A DNA stretch of 64,000 nucleotides from JBBDIP01 sp050260675 (GCA_050260675.1 JBLNCN010000011.1:372001-436000); one strand, 5' to 3'; shown: positions 1 through 8,218, counted from the first letter of the stretch. Notes: generated by a model not told the origin, from the sequence alone. Translations and numbers: made by a program.

Positions 1-507
1 CGACACCTTAACCGAGTCCACAGTCACCCCGACGATATCGTGGACGTACGACGACGTGGCTTTCTGGACCTTATCGGCCAAATCAGGCATGTTGGCGTCA
101 GATGCGACCTTGAGGTCGAGTTCAACCTCGATTCCGTTACCCAGCGGGTTCAGCCTCACCCTGGCGCGGACCTCTCTCACTCCCGGGGTCCGGCTGGCTA
201 CGCGCGTAACCAGGCTTTTCACTGCCACCAGAGAGATGTTCACTTCGCCCATCCCGGTATCGTGCACCACAGCCTGGGCGGGGGGCCGCTTGAAACCGTA
301 GTAGATGAAACGCAGTCCCGCCAGGAATATGAGCCCGGAGATGATGCCGGTGGTTGTCCTACCCGTCGGCATGCGAAGGGTGTCGATAATGAGGTTCACC
401 GGCGCGTCCCAACCAAGCGACGTCAGGAGCACCATGAACGACACCACTGTGAGGGCAAGCGCATACAGGCTGAGGACCACTCTATCGATGATTCCCAAGA
501 AAACCAC
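1..507 (-). CDS. amaP: Alkaline shock response membrane anchor protein AmaP (3' end outside window)
   Basis: Small membrane protein that in Gram-positives anchors Asp23-family proteins. The reading frame starts at a GTG (507) 10 bp after the stop of the Asp23 gene and is open to the window edge (169 codons). Two hydrophobic stretches are visible, around residues 8-30 and 50-70, followed by a soluble part with the pattern VNISLVAVKSLVTRVA and a conserved GVREVRARV segment typical of Asp23/AmaP-type domains. The neighbouring Asp23 gene supports the call. The start has only a weak ribosome site, so translation may be coupled. The C-terminus is not seen. Confidence 0.85.
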   Translation of the reverse strand, partial: MVFLGIIDRVVLSLYALALTVVSFMVLLTSLGWDAPVNLIIDTLRMPTGRTTTGIISGLIFLAGLRFIYYGFKRPPAQAVVHDTGMGEVNISLVAVKSLVTRVASRTPGVREVRARVRLNPLGNGIEVELDLKVASDANMPDLADKVQKATSSYVHDIVGVTVDSVKVS

Positions 508-517
508 CCCGCGTAGG

Positions 518-898
518 TTATTGGTTTTGCGGCTCCGATTTCGACGAGTCCTGGAACGTCACGCCCTGTATGTGGATGTTGACCTGGGCAACTTTCAGAT
601 CGGTCATGCCTTCTACGGACCTCTTGACGCTCTCCTGTACCTTGTACGCAACTTCGGGGATCCGGGCTCCATACTTCACCGAAAGGTACAGGTCGAGCGT
701 AACGTCCTTATCTGCCGACGCCACCCTTACTCCCTTGGCGGCGTTCTTTCTTCCAAGAATGGCTCCACCGATATCTCCCACAATATTGCCCGCCATCGCC
801 GCAACTCCTTGAACTTGAGATGCGGCGACGCTCGCTATCGCGGCGATGACCTCATCGGATATCCTGACCTCGGAGCCCTGTGGGGTATCTTCCGACAC
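518..898 (-). CDS. Asp23/Gls24 family envelope stress protein
   Basis: Asp23-family protein of about 126 residues, a common cytoplasmic partner of AmaP at the membrane. I choose the GTG at 898 because a clear AGGAGG sits 7-8 bases upstream; a longer ATG frame exists but lacks such a site. The pattern VRISDEVIAAIASVAASQV at the N-terminus and the later DLYLSVKYGARIPEVA segment are characteristic of the family. It follows spoIIIAH on the same strand, an arrangement common in Bacillota where spoIIIA, asp23 and amaP-type genes lie together near accBC/nusB. Confidence 0.9.
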   Translation of the reverse strand: MSEDTPQGSEVRISDEVIAAIASVAASQVQGVAAMAGNIVGDIGGAILGRKNAAKGVRVASADKDVTLDLYLSVKYGARIPEVAYKVQESVKRSVEGMTDLKVAQVNIHIQGVTFQDSSKSEPQNQ

Positions 899-964
899 AA
901 TTAGGCCTCCTACGCAAAAACCCTGCGAGACCAATTATACAAGTCTTTCCTGCATTAGCACAAA

Positions 965-1510
965 TCACGGCGCCGGTATCACTGTCACCTTCTCCAGGCT
1001 CAGCTTGGTAACCCTGCGGACCGTGTCGCCGACCTGCGCCACCGCCTTCTCGTCCAGCGCCGGAGACCTCACAACCACTGTGCAGGCGTCCTGCGACAAG
1101 AAGACCACGCTCTCAAACCCCCGAGCCGCGAGCAGCCCCTCTATCTTCAGTTGTTTGCCCATGGTGTCTACAATCATGAGGTACTCGGCCCTTGCCGCGT
1201 CCCGGACCTCCTTGCTGGCCTCTTTGTCGTCGATGACGGACTTCAGCATATCGATCTGCTCTCTCTCCGTCTTTTCACGATCCAGCTTGAACTCGATGAG
1301 GAAGTCCCGGCCTGCATCCGCGCTGCTCGCGGTGGCAGATACCGGCGTCGTCGCGACCCGACCGGTGAGGACCAGCGCGAAGTCATCCCACTTGGATATG
1401 ACGTAGCAGAGCAGGGCGCTCACGATCACAACAAAGAGAAGTGTCTTCCATGCTCGCGCGGACCGGAAGCCAAAGACGCCCGACCTACGGACGGATGGAG
1501 CGGCTTTCAC
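965..1510 (-). CDS. spoIIIAH: Stage III sporulation protein AH
   Basis: Mother-cell component of the SpoIIIA-SpoIIQ channel between mother cell and forespore. A single membrane segment (about residues 20-40, LLFVVIVSALLCYVI) is followed by a coiled acidic linker and a C-terminal YscJ/FliF-like ring-building domain ending in VRRVTKLSLEKVTVIP. Length (181 aa) is slightly shorter than the Bacillus protein. It is the last gene of the eight-gene spoIIIA set and starts one base before the spoIIIAG stop, suggesting coupled translation. Confidence 0.9.
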   Translation of the reverse strand: MKAAPSVRRSGVFGFRSARAWKTLLFVVIVSALLCYVISKWDDFALVLTGRVATTPVSATASSADAGRDFLIEFKLDREKTEREQIDMLKSVIDDKEASKEVRDAARAEYLMIVDTMGKQLKIEGLLAARGFESVVFLSQDACTVVVRSPALDEKAVAQVGDTVRRVTKLSLEKVTVIPAP

Positions 1511-1511
1511 G

Positions 1512-2060
1512 TCATCGTCCCCCTTTCATGGGTTCAACCTGGATTTTGTACATGGGGATGTTGAGCAGGGTCTGGGCAGCGCGGTAGATTTCCTGCTTGA
1601 CCCGGGACGACGAGGCGCCCTCGGCGACAATCAGGCATCCGCCTATCTTGACGGGAGCGACCCGCTCGATGAGCGGTGACTCAGTAGTCCCGAACCTGCC
1701 CGTGACCGGCTGGGAAGTTTCGTTCTCGCTGGTGTTTTCCCTGGTCTCTCCGTCCCTTGTAGTCTCCGTGGACGAGGACGACGATCTGGTGACGCTCTTG
1801 GCGTACACGCTCTCCGGCCCCATCTCAACCGTCACCTTGACCTGCACCTTGCCCACGCCTTTGACGGCCGCGAGGGCTTCCTCGAGCGTCACCGCGATGG
1901 ACTTCTCGTATTCCTGGAGACTGCCAGCGGCGGGTGTCCCCGCCTCGCGAGCGGCCTCTCCCCTATCGTAAAAGGTACCGAACAGGAGGAGCGCCACCCC
2001 CAGGAGCCCCAGCGCCGCGACCTTGAGGTACTGGGATTTCAGGATGGAGGGCAATCTCAT
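1512..2060 (-). CDS. spoIIIAG: Stage III sporulation protein AG
   Basis: Ring-forming component of the SpoIIIA-SpoIIQ feeding-tube complex. One membrane segment near residues 10-30 (VAALGLLGVALLLFG), then a ring-building domain with EALAAVKGVGKVQVKVTVE and a C-terminal RVAPVKIGGCLIVAEG block typical of SpoIIIAG. Between them is a Ser/Thr/Glu-rich linker (SSSSTETTRDGETRENTSE). The ATG at 2060 is chosen because GGAGGTG lies 6 bases upstream; the longer frame starts inside spoIIIAF. Confidence 0.92.
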   Translation of the reverse strand: MRLPSILKSQYLKVAALGLLGVALLLFGTFYDRGEAAREAGTPAAGSLQEYEKSIAVTLEEALAAVKGVGKVQVKVTVEMGPESVYAKSVTRSSSSSTETTRDGETRENTSENETSQPVTGRFGTTESPLIERVAPVKIGGCLIVAEGASSSRVKQEIYRAAQTLLNIPMYKIQVEPMKGGR

Positions 2061-2086
2061 GGTTTTCACCTCCGCGTCACCTCTCT

Positions 2087-2548
2087 TCACTTGTCGACCA
2101 CCACCCGGAGCCTGTCTTTGCCTATACCCAAGTAGGCTGCAAGGCTGCCGGTGAACGCGCTGAGCCGTTCGTCCGAGGGTTGTTCCCTAAGGCGGACAAC
2201 CACCGACGAGAGGGAAAACCCGGAAGACCCTGTGAGGACAGTGACTTCCAGCACCGGAACGCCGGCTTGCTCACCGATCTCAGCGACCCTGCGCGCAGTC
2301 TCATTGGCGTAGAACTTGCCCAGAGACGATACTTCCTGGCCCGCGGTCGGCGGTCCGTTGGGTGCCAGCGCCGCCTCCGTCCCCTGCGGGATCAGCCCGT
2401 GAAGCGGCGCTATCACGCAAAGCAGGATCAGCATCTCGACGACGAACCGGGATTGCTTCTGCATCGATTTCGGTACAACCAGCAGGGCAGTCGATGCTAT
2501 GACCGATAGCAGAAAGATGGCCCGGGCCCAGACCTTCACGGCTTCCAC
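2087..2548 (-). CDS. spoIIIAF: Stage III sporulation protein AF
   Basis: Membrane component of the SpoIIIA complex, 153 aa. Two hydrophobic segments at the N-terminus (about residues 9-25 and 34-52) precede a soluble domain ending in AYLGIGKDRLRVVVDK, as expected for SpoIIIAF. The start is a GTG preceded by GGAGGTG at 5-6 bases. It sits between spoIIIAE and spoIIIAG in canonical order. Confidence 0.9.
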   Translation of the reverse strand: MEAVKVWARAIFLLSVIASTALLVVPKSMQKQSRFVVEMLILLCVIAPLHGLIPQGTEAALAPNGPPTAGQEVSSLGKFYANETARRVAEIGEQAGVPVLEVTVLTGSSGFSLSSVVVRLREQPSDERLSAFTGSLAAYLGIGKDRLRVVVDK

Positions 2549-2560
2549 GTTTTCACCTCC

Positions 2561-3853
2561 CTAGAACGGCTTTACCGCGTGCGCCACCAGCGATAGGCAG
2601 ATAACGAAACAGAAACTGGTGACTAGGACAGCGGTCCCCAGCGTCAGCACACCGTCGGACATCGATTTCAGCGACTTTGCTACCGAGGGGCCGCAAAGCG
2701 GCCCGAGGATGGCGGCTGAGATGCGCCACACTACGAGGCACGACAAAATCCGCAAGAACGGCGAGAAAACCCCAGCCAGAAGCACGATGCTCCCCACGAT
2801 CCCTAGAGCCGAGCGAAGGCTGTATGCCGAGACAAAGAACATATCCATCGTGTCGCCGATGGGCTTCCCTACCAGGGGGACAAAGGTTGATGTCACGTAC
2901 TTGGCGGTCCGAAACGCCATGCCGTCGGCAAGTCCCGTCGCCGCCTTCTGCCCTACCACGGACCCGACGAAGCAGGCCATAAGCAGCCCGGTCCCCAGGA
3001 ACGCCGCCTGCCGCAGCATGACGGCTATCCCGCCCGCCCTTTCGCCGCCGGTCAGATTGCCTGCCAGATCCAGAGCAATTGAGGTGTATATCAGGGGAAA
3101 TGCGACGTCCACTACGTACACCGAGACCAGCGTCCCCATGCCGAACACCAGCGGATGGAGGACCGAGGCGGTCACAGGCGCGCCCGAGACAAGGGATAGG
3201 CTGGTCAGGGAGGGGATGAATGCAAAGAAGGCGGTCTTGACCGTATCCAAAGCGCTCCGCGCTATGCCGAGCACCTCATTGAAGGACATGATGGCCAGAA
3301 CGACGAGCGCCAGGTGGGACGCCCAAGCGGCAATCTTGCCGGAGCCGCCCGGCGCGACGGTATCGGTGAGCACCTCAAGGCACGCGATGACAACGCCGAT
3401 GAGGATGATGCGTCCCAGCACCTTGCTATTGAGGAGCAGGTCCGACGCCATCCCTCTCCCGAAAGCTCCGAAGAGCGCGCGGAAGTCGAGCCCCTTGCCC
3501 GCGAAGATGCCCTTGACCATCTCCAGCCAGGACACTTGCTCCCCTCCGGCGATGCGCTCAAACACCTCGTCGATAGGCTTGGTGACTCCCGAGTCTGTGA
3601 GCTCCTCGAGAGGGGCGTCTAGCGGGCTTTCAAGAGGGGCCTCGGGCTGCGCTTGGGACTCGGAGGAGGGTGAGGCAAGCCCGCTGGGACTGCCATTCAC
3701 CTGGACGGACGGGGAGGCTATTCCTTGCTGGCCGGGAGCCGCGAAGGTGACCAAAGCCATGGACAGGAGCAATGCCGCCGCCCACCTAAGAGCCCGTCGG
3801 CTCAACATCCCCCGGCAGCTCATCACCCTGGTTGCCGTCCTATCCACCGTCAA
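2561..3853 (-). CDS. spoIIIAE: Stage III sporulation protein AE
   Basis: Large multi-pass membrane protein of the SpoIIIA complex (430 aa). An N-terminal signal-like segment (residues about 24-40) is followed by a Pro/Ser-rich stretch and then about seven hydrophobic helices, including the family pattern GKPIGDTMDMFFVSAYSLRSALG. Translation most likely starts at TTG (3853), since GGGAGGTG lies 7 bases upstream. The length matches the family. Confidence 0.93.
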   Translation of the reverse strand: MTVDRTATRVMSCRGMLSRRALRWAAALLLSMALVTFAAPGQQGIASPSVQVNGSPSGLASPSSESQAQPEAPLESPLDAPLEELTDSGVTKPIDEVFERIAGGEQVSWLEMVKGIFAGKGLDFRALFGAFGRGMASDLLLNSKVLGRIILIGVVIACLEVLTDTVAPGGSGKIAAWASHLALVVLAIMSFNEVLGIARSALDTVKTAFFAFIPSLTSLSLVSGAPVTASVLHPLVFGMGTLVSVYVVDVAFPLIYTSIALDLAGNLTGGERAGGIAVMLRQAAFLGTGLLMACFVGSVVGQKAATGLADGMAFRTAKYVTSTFVPLVGKPIGDTMDMFFVSAYSLRSALGIVGSIVLLAGVFSPFLRILSCLVVWRISAAILGPLCGPSVAKSLKSMSDGVLTLGTAVLVTSFCFVICLSLVAHAVKPF

Positions 3854-3964
3854 TCCGCCGCACCTCCCCCACCATCACACTTCTGACACAGGCCGCTGCT
3901 CCCACTATCCCCCGCGGTGCACCACGGTCCTATCCGACAGCGTTCAAAGTCCCGCCTGTTCGGC

Positions 3965-4351
3965 CTACGCCAAGAGCGACCTCACCACCGAAAGCACCTC
4001 TTGCACGATCGGGAGCGCCGATACCAGGATCAGCACCTTCCCCGCCATCTCGACCCGCGAAGCAATGAGTTCCTCACCCGCATCCCGGCAAATGGCCGCC
4101 GCGAAATCCGCTACGTATGAGATCGCGAGGACCTTCAGGATGATCCCGAAGTAGAGGGGCTCGAGCCCCGACTCTGTGGCGAGGTTGCCGAACACTGAGA
4201 TCGCCGAGGATATCCTGGGCAGGATCATGAACAGCAAGAGGAGCCCCGCAGCCAGCGCCGCGCCCATCACCAGGTCCGACCGCTCCTTGCGGAGGAGGGT
4301 GAGGATCAGGCTGGCTACGATTCCGAGGCCGGCTACCTGGAAGATGTCCAC
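3965..4351 (-). CDS. spoIIIAD: Stage III sporulation protein AD
   Basis: Membrane protein of 128 aa with four hydrophobic segments; the pattern ILKVLAISYVADFAAAICRDAGEELIASRVEMAGK contains the well-conserved SpoIIIAD region. GTG start with AGGTG 7 bases upstream, directly after the spoIIIAC stop. About 110 bp without a gene separate it from spoIIIAE. Confidence 0.92.
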   Translation of the reverse strand: MDIFQVAGLGIVASLILTLLRKERSDLVMGAALAAGLLLLFMILPRISSAISVFGNLATESGLEPLYFGIILKVLAISYVADFAAAICRDAGEELIASRVEMAGKVLILVSALPIVQEVLSVVRSLLA

Positions 4352-4362
4352 TTAGCGGCACC

Positions 4363-4563
4363 TCACGGTAGCATGAAAGTGGATTTCACGGCTGAGAAGA
4401 AGTCGGAAATCAGCCTAGTCACCATTGTGAGGACCACGACGATGCCGGTTATGGTGACCAGCCACGCGTACTCCTCCTTGCCCGCCTGCTTGATGACCGA
4501 GTGCAGGACCGACACTATAATCGCCAAGCCGGCGATCTTGAAGATGAGGTCGGCGCTCAGCAT
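4363..4563 (-). CDS. spoIIIAC: Stage III sporulation protein AC
   Basis: Very small two-helix membrane protein (66 aa), normal for SpoIIIAC, with the conserved ADLIFKIAGLAIIVSVLH and a second helix WLVTITGIVVVLTMV. ATG start with a GGGGAGG site 6 bases upstream. About 125 bp of non-coding sequence separates it from spoIIIAB, more than the other joints in this operon. Confidence 0.92.
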   Translation of the reverse strand: MLSADLIFKIAGLAIIVSVLHSVIKQAGKEEYAWLVTITGIVVVLTMVTRLISDFFSAVKSTFMLP

Positions 4564-4688
4564 AGTGAACCTCCCCCTGACACACTTCTAAGGTCACGCG
4601 TCTGCCCAGCCGGTCCGCTCCGTCCCCACGGCGCGTTCTTGGCTGCAGGCCGCGTGGCCACGACCATTCCACGCTCCGTGGACGATGG

Positions 4689-5222
4689 CTAGAGCAGCAC
4701 GACAGCCACGCCAGCGCCCCCAAAAACACCCAGGTAGCGGTAGAGTTTTGCCCGCTTGCGGCAGTCCTCTTCGAAGTCCTGCCTGAGCCGCTTGGCCTTG
4801 TCTATGGACATCTCTATATACCTGACCTGCTCCTTATGACCCGATGTGCCCAGGTATCGTGACAGGTCCGTCAGGATCGCCCGAGCGGCCGGCAGAGTTT
4901 CTGCACCGAACTCGAGGACTGCTTGCGCGAAGGCGTCTTCGGCCGTCCTGCGCTGGGATAGGCCTGTGAGCATCCCGCACCTGCACAGCAGGACCCCGAT
5001 CTGGCCGCCCGCTCGCTCCCCCGCGCGGGTGAGCGCATCGGGCAGCGGCGTGAGCGAGTAGGAGATCTCACTCAGGAGGCACACGAGCCCTGACTCCAAG
5101 CGCTGGAGTTCCAGAAGGCGTCCCTCCAACCGCCCGGCTAAGGAGAACCCGGCAATCCCGCCTGCAGCAACAATGAGCGCGGAGCCCAACAGCTTGGCCA
5201 GGGCGACCCATGGTATGCTCAT
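4689..5222 (-). CDS. spoIIIAB: Stage III sporulation protein AB
   Basis: Type II secretion GspF-like stage III protein, 177 aa, with an N-terminal hydrophobic helix (residues 6-28) and a C-terminal one (YLGVFGGAGVAVVLL). The central RLESGLVCLLSEISYSLTPLPDAL pattern is diagnostic. The start overlaps the spoIIIAA stop by four bases (ATGA), implying translational coupling. Confidence 0.93.
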   Translation of the reverse strand: MSIPWVALAKLLGSALIVAAGGIAGFSLAGRLEGRLLELQRLESGLVCLLSEISYSLTPLPDALTRAGERAGGQIGVLLCRCGMLTGLSQRRTAEDAFAQAVLEFGAETLPAARAILTDLSRYLGTSGHKEQVRYIEMSIDKAKRLRQDFEEDCRKRAKLYRYLGVFGGAGVAVVLL

Positions 5223-6217
5223 TGGAAAGCCCCCGCGTGTTCAACGGTTCCCGGTCCAAGCCGCCTTGACAGGATAACCACCCTCTCGAAGTATCCTGAG
5301 GATACCAGCCACGATGAGTGGGGACGGCGTCTGAGAGACCCGATGTCGTCACCGTGACAAGTCGCCAGAACCGAAGCCCCGGCGGAAAGGGCCGTGCCGA
5401 TAGCCCGCGCGTCCTCGTCGCTGCCAATCTCATCGGTGGCGATGACGCCGGGACCCATCGACCGGAGGAGCATCATGATCCCCTTGGCTTTTGGGCATCG
5501 GTCCAGGACGTCAACACGCGGGCCGAGATGGTGCTGTGGGACGCCCATATAGCAAGCGGCTATCTCGGACCGCTCGTCTACGACTCCGACCTGTGATGGG
5601 CAAATCCCGGCCAGCGGATATCCCTCCGACGACAAGCGGCAGAGGTCCCTGAGCATGGTCGTTTTCCCGCAGCCCGGAGGAGATATGATCAGAGTTGAGA
5701 GCAGACGACCGTTGGACCCTGTAAGGCGGCTCGCGATCTTCTCGGCGGCCCCGGCGACCGCCCTGGCCACCCGGAAGTTCATCCCGGCAACTTCGCGTAT
5801 TCGCGCGGTTCCGTCGGGCCATAGGGCGACCTCTCCAGCCAGCCCAACCCTGTGTCCTCCGGGAATAGTCACATAACCGTTGGCAAACTCGCTTTCCAGG
5901 GCGTAATAGGAGCAATTGCTCACAAGGGACAGGGTTTTCTGCACCTCTTCACGAGAAACCGGGGCCGGGACGCCTCTTGCGCCGGCACCCGGACCGGCGT
6001 GGGCAGCGCCGTCGGCGCCGAGAAGGGCGTCGGCCCCGGAGTAGCAAAGACAGATGGGATAGCCTGACCGCACCCGGATTTCTGAGATGGTCCGGGATTC
6101 GGCGGGGTGCCTCGCGATCCAATCGCGGATCACCTGCTGCAGGCGCACCGGGAGAAGCGGTAGTATGTCCCGCTCAAGGGGTTCAGCACTTGCCAGGGCA
6201 TTTGAGCGTGCCTGCAT
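5219..6217 (-). CDS. spoIIIAA: Stage III sporulation protein AA (ATPase)
   Basis: Cytoplasmic secretion-type ATPase that is thought to power the SpoIIIA-SpoIIQ channel. Walker A is visible as SPPGCGKTTMLRDL near residue 190, and a Walker B-like segment GPGVIATDEIGSDEDARAI follows. Length 332 aa is usual. ATG start with GGAGGCGGGG upstream. It is the first gene of the operon; an AT-rich patch upstream (AATATGTTATG, about 6236-6250) could belong to a sporulation sigma promoter but is not convincing alone. Confidence 0.95.
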   Translation of the reverse strand: MQARSNALASAEPLERDILPLLPVRLQQVIRDWIARHPAESRTISEIRVRSGYPICLCYSGADALLGADGAAHAGPGAGARGVPAPVSREEVQKTLSLVSNCSYYALESEFANGYVTIPGGHRVGLAGEVALWPDGTARIREVAGMNFRVARAVAGAAEKIASRLTGSNGRLLSTLIISPPGCGKTTMLRDLCRLSSEGYPLAGICPSQVGVVDERSEIAACYMGVPQHHLGPRVDVLDRCPKAKGIMMLLRSMGPGVIATDEIGSDEDARAIGTALSAGASVLATCHGDDIGSLRRRPHSSWLVSSGYFERVVILSRRLGPGTVEHAGAFQ

Positions 6218-6284
6218 CCTTGTCCCCGCCTCCCGTTGTCATAACATATTTGCGGAAGCGGGCTCGTATGACTGGCAGGCGCTG

Positions 6285-6335
6285 GGACTATCTAGGGCGG
6301 AGGACTATCTCGGATGGAGGACTATCTAGGTAAGA
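6285..6335. repeat. 17-bp tandem repeat, three copies, covering the mazF stop codon
   Basis: Three consecutive 17-bp units (6285-6301, 6302-6318, 6319-6335) all begin GGACTATCT and differ mainly in their last six bases. The unit nearest mazF contains that gene's TAG stop (6326-6328). This is one of several tandem repeats in the window that span a gene's stop codon. Confidence 0.9.
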
Positions 6336-6670
6336 AGAGTTTCCAGCCTTCCCAGCACTTCAGCGATGACTGCGTCGGGTAACGCGGCGATGAACTGCGC
6401 TTTGCGGGCTCGCCAATCCAGACTCTTGACCTGATCAGAGAGCACTACTCCGGCGATGGGAAAGGGCTTAGGGAGCGCCACCTCAAATGGATAGCCCTTG
6501 ACCTGTGAGGTGATGGGACAGAAAAGGGCAAGCCCTACTTTCTCATTGTACGGGTAGGGGGACAGCGTGACCGCCGGTCTCGTCCCCATCTGCTCGTGCC
6601 CGGACTGAGGGTCGAAAGCCAGCCAGACAACATCTCCCCTCGCGGGGACGTATTCCTCCCCCATCACCAA
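6326..6670 (-). CDS. mazF: MazF/PemK family endoribonuclease toxin
   Basis: Toxin of a type II toxin-antitoxin pair that cleaves mRNA at short sequence motifs. The N-terminal pattern PARGDVVWLAFDPQSGHEQMGTRPAVTLS is the classic MazF fold start with the conserved R and P of the active site; FCPITSQVKGYPFEVALP and VLSDQVKSLDWRARKAQF follow, and the conserved SDQVKSLDWR segment is complete. 114 aa, normal length. The start overlaps the mazE stop by 7 bases. Confidence 0.95.
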   Translation of the reverse strand: MVMGEEYVPARGDVVWLAFDPQSGHEQMGTRPAVTLSPYPYNEKVGLALFCPITSQVKGYPFEVALPKPFPIAGVVLSDQVKSLDWRARKAQFIAALPDAVIAEVLGRLETLLT

Positions 6671-6903
6671 ACCTCCTTACCCGCGGGCGCTGCACGGAGT
6701 TCCTCTCCGTGAGTGTTGTCCTTCGTGATCCGGGACAGAAGCTCGCTCAGAGTGTAGTCGGGAGCGGACCGCCGCACCACGAGACTATCCCCTTCTACCG
6801 AGACGTTAACGGTTGTTCCGGCTTTGATGTTCATCTCGAAGGCAAACGCGCTTGGGATCCGTACCGCCAGGCTGTTGCCCCACTTCTGAACAGTGGTCTT
6901 CAT
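6664..6903 (-). CDS. mazE: MazE-type antitoxin (AbrB/SpoVT-like DNA-binding fold)
   Basis: Antitoxin and autorepressor partner of MazF, 79 aa. The sequence MKTTVQKWGNSLAVRIPSAF is the signature MazE swapped-hairpin DNA-binding domain; the C-terminal half (LSELLSRITKDNTHGEEL) is the toxin-binding tail. The ATG at 6903 has a perfect GGAGGTGATCT in front of it; an upstream in-frame ATG lies within the operator repeats and is unlikely. Confidence 0.93.
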   Translation of the reverse strand: MKTTVQKWGNSLAVRIPSAFAFEMNIKAGTTVNVSVEGDSLVVRRSAPDYTLSELLSRITKDNTHGEELRAAPAGKEVW

Positions 6904-6933
6904 GAGATCACCTCCGCGGACCAGGTCCGCCAT

Positions 6934-6977
6934 GTATCTACATCGCGTATCTACGCCATGTATCTACGTTGATTATA
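6934..6977 (-). promoter_or_regulatory. mazEF promoter with three 13-bp operator-like iterons
   Basis: On the minus strand a TATAAT -10 box (6972-6977) is followed by three copies of GTAGATAC (plus-strand 6934-6941, 6947-6954, 6960-6967) spaced exactly 13 bp apart. The repeats cover the expected start of transcription and leader of mazE, where MazE or a MazEF complex could bind. No good -35 box is visible. Confidence 0.65.
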
Positions 6978-7011
6978 CACCATCTGCCGACTACCGTGGC
7001 ATCCATTGCCG

Positions 7012-7043
7012 GCAAACAAGAAGGGGCGCCGGTCGGGCGCCCC
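7012..7043 (-). terminator. Rho-independent terminator of the efp / CD1247-like genes
   Basis: An 8-bp perfect GC stem (7023-7030 with 7036-7043, GGGGCGCC/GGCGCCCC) followed on the minus strand by TTCTTGTTTG. It lies about 75 bp after the stop of the CD1247-like gene. Confidence 0.8.
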
Positions 7044-7074
7044 CTGCAGCCACTGATACTGACGAAGGAAACCG

Positions 7075-7116
7075 CTACAGCTATTGCTACTGTTATTGCT
7101 ACTGCTATTGCTGTTA
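7075..7116. repeat. Trinucleotide-like microsatellite at the 3' end of the CD1247-like gene
   Basis: On the minus strand, directly after the TAG stop, the sequence is an imperfect run of 6- and 9-base units of the type AGCAAT / AGCAGT (about seven units). It contains several further in-frame stops. It probably arose by slippage. Confidence 0.7.
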
Positions 7117-7572
7117 CTACTTCTTCTCCTTGGGCTCCTCGTCTTCGTCGTCCTCATCATCATCGTCGTCGCAGCAGCACTCGACGCACTCGCACTCGAC
7201 TTCATCCTCGTCGTCCCAGTCGACCTCGTCACCGGAGAAAGTTTCCCCGCATTCGGGACAGACGATCTCGGTGTCAGGATCGTCCAGCACAGACGACTCG
7301 ACTTCGATCAGCTCCCCGCAATGGGGGCACTCGACCTCAACAAAGTCCTCGCCGTACACTTGCTCTTCGACATCGGACAGATCCTCATCGAGCGAATCGA
7401 TGTAGTCCTGCATGTCGTCCAAGGCCTCGGACTGCTCCTCGATTGCCTGCGCCATCTCCTTAAGGACGTCGCAGATAACCTTTATGGCCTTGCCTTCTTT
7501 CGTGGTTTCCGAAATGTCCAGGCCCTCGACCAAACCTTGGAGATACGAGACCTTTTCTTTGAGTTGGGACAT
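7117..7572 (-). CDS. CD1247 N-terminal-domain protein with zinc ribbon and acidic tail
   Basis: Protein of 151 aa found in many clostridial genomes; function unknown. Residues 1-75 are a predicted coiled, acidic helical domain (MSQLKEKVSYLQGLVEGLDI...). Residues about 79-112 hold two CxxC pairs (CPHCGELIEVE and CPECGETF), a zinc-ribbon pattern. The tail is extremely acidic, with a Cys-rich knot (CECVECCC) and a run of Asp/Glu before PKEKK. The ATG at 7572 has AAAGGAGGG 7-8 bases upstream. It lies directly downstream of efp. Confidence 0.8.
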   Translation of the reverse strand: MSQLKEKVSYLQGLVEGLDISETTKEGKAIKVICDVLKEMAQAIEEQSEALDDMQDYIDSLDEDLSDVEEQVYGEDFVEVECPHCGELIEVESSVLDDPDTEIVCPECGETFSGDEVDWDDEDEVECECVECCCDDDDDEDDEDEEPKEKK

Positions 7573-7603
7573 CCTGACCCCTCCTTTACCTAATCGCGGT
7601 CTG

Positions 7604-8164
7604 CTACTTGACACGTTCGATATACGTGCCGGTCCTGGTATCGACCTTCAGCACGTCGCCAGTGTTCACGAACAGCGGTACCTTGACCACGGCCCCGGTC
7701 TCCAGCTTGGCGGGCTTGGTCCCGCCGGTAGCCGTATCGCCTTTGAAGCCGGGATCGGTTTCAACCACTTCCAGCTCCACGAAGTTGGGGACCTCGACGC
7801 CGATAACCCTGTTATCATAGCTCAGCACAGAGACGTTCATGTTCTCCTTGAGGTACTGGGCGCCGCTCCCCATATCCGCTCTTTGGACGGTGATCTGCTC
7901 GTACGTCGAGGTATCCATCAGCGTGAACTCGTCGCCAACGGCGTACAGGAACTGAGCTTCCTTCCGCTCGATGAGAGCCTTGGGGAGCTTCTCGCCGGCA
8001 TTGAAAGTCCGCTCCAAAACTGCCCCGGTAATAACGTTCTTGATCTTGGCGCGTACGAACGCCGACCCTTTGCCCGGCTTCACGTGCTGGAAGTCCACCA
8101 CAACCCATGGCTGGCCATCGATTTCAACGGTTACGCCGGTGTGGAAGTCGTTGGTTGATATCAT
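7604..8164 (-). CDS. efp: Elongation factor P
   Basis: Translation factor that relieves ribosome stalling at polyproline. Start MISTNDFHTG and the ending are typical; the KOW-like N-domain holds FQHVKPGKGSAFVRAK, in which the Lys (GKGSAF) is the conserved tip residue that may be modified. The OB domains follow through GDVLKVDTRTGTYIERVK. 186 aa, canonical. I start at the second methionine (8164), matching family members. Lies between pepP and the CD1247-like gene. Confidence 0.97.
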   Translation of the reverse strand: MISTNDFHTGVTVEIDGQPWVVVDFQHVKPGKGSAFVRAKIKNVITGAVLERTFNAGEKLPKALIERKEAQFLYAVGDEFTLMDTSTYEQITVQRADMGSGAQYLKENMNVSVLSYDNRVIGVEVPNFVELEVVETDPGFKGDTATGGTKPAKLETGAVVKVPLFVNTGDVLKVDTRTGTYIERVK

Positions 8165-8218
8165 GCGCATCCCTCGCTTAGAGAAGAGACTTTGCGGAAC
8201 GGCGTCCTCATTTGCCTA

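Noticed and set aside
2619..4154. 511-residue plus-strand frame
   Set aside because: Antisense to spoIIIAE and spoIIIAD, Ser/Thr/Pro/Arg-rich, no ribosome site or homology.
6230..6284. Sigma-E promoter before spoIIIAA
   Set aside because: AT-rich patches (TCATAC and AATATGTTA) are present but spacing and match to the consensus are too poor to annotate.
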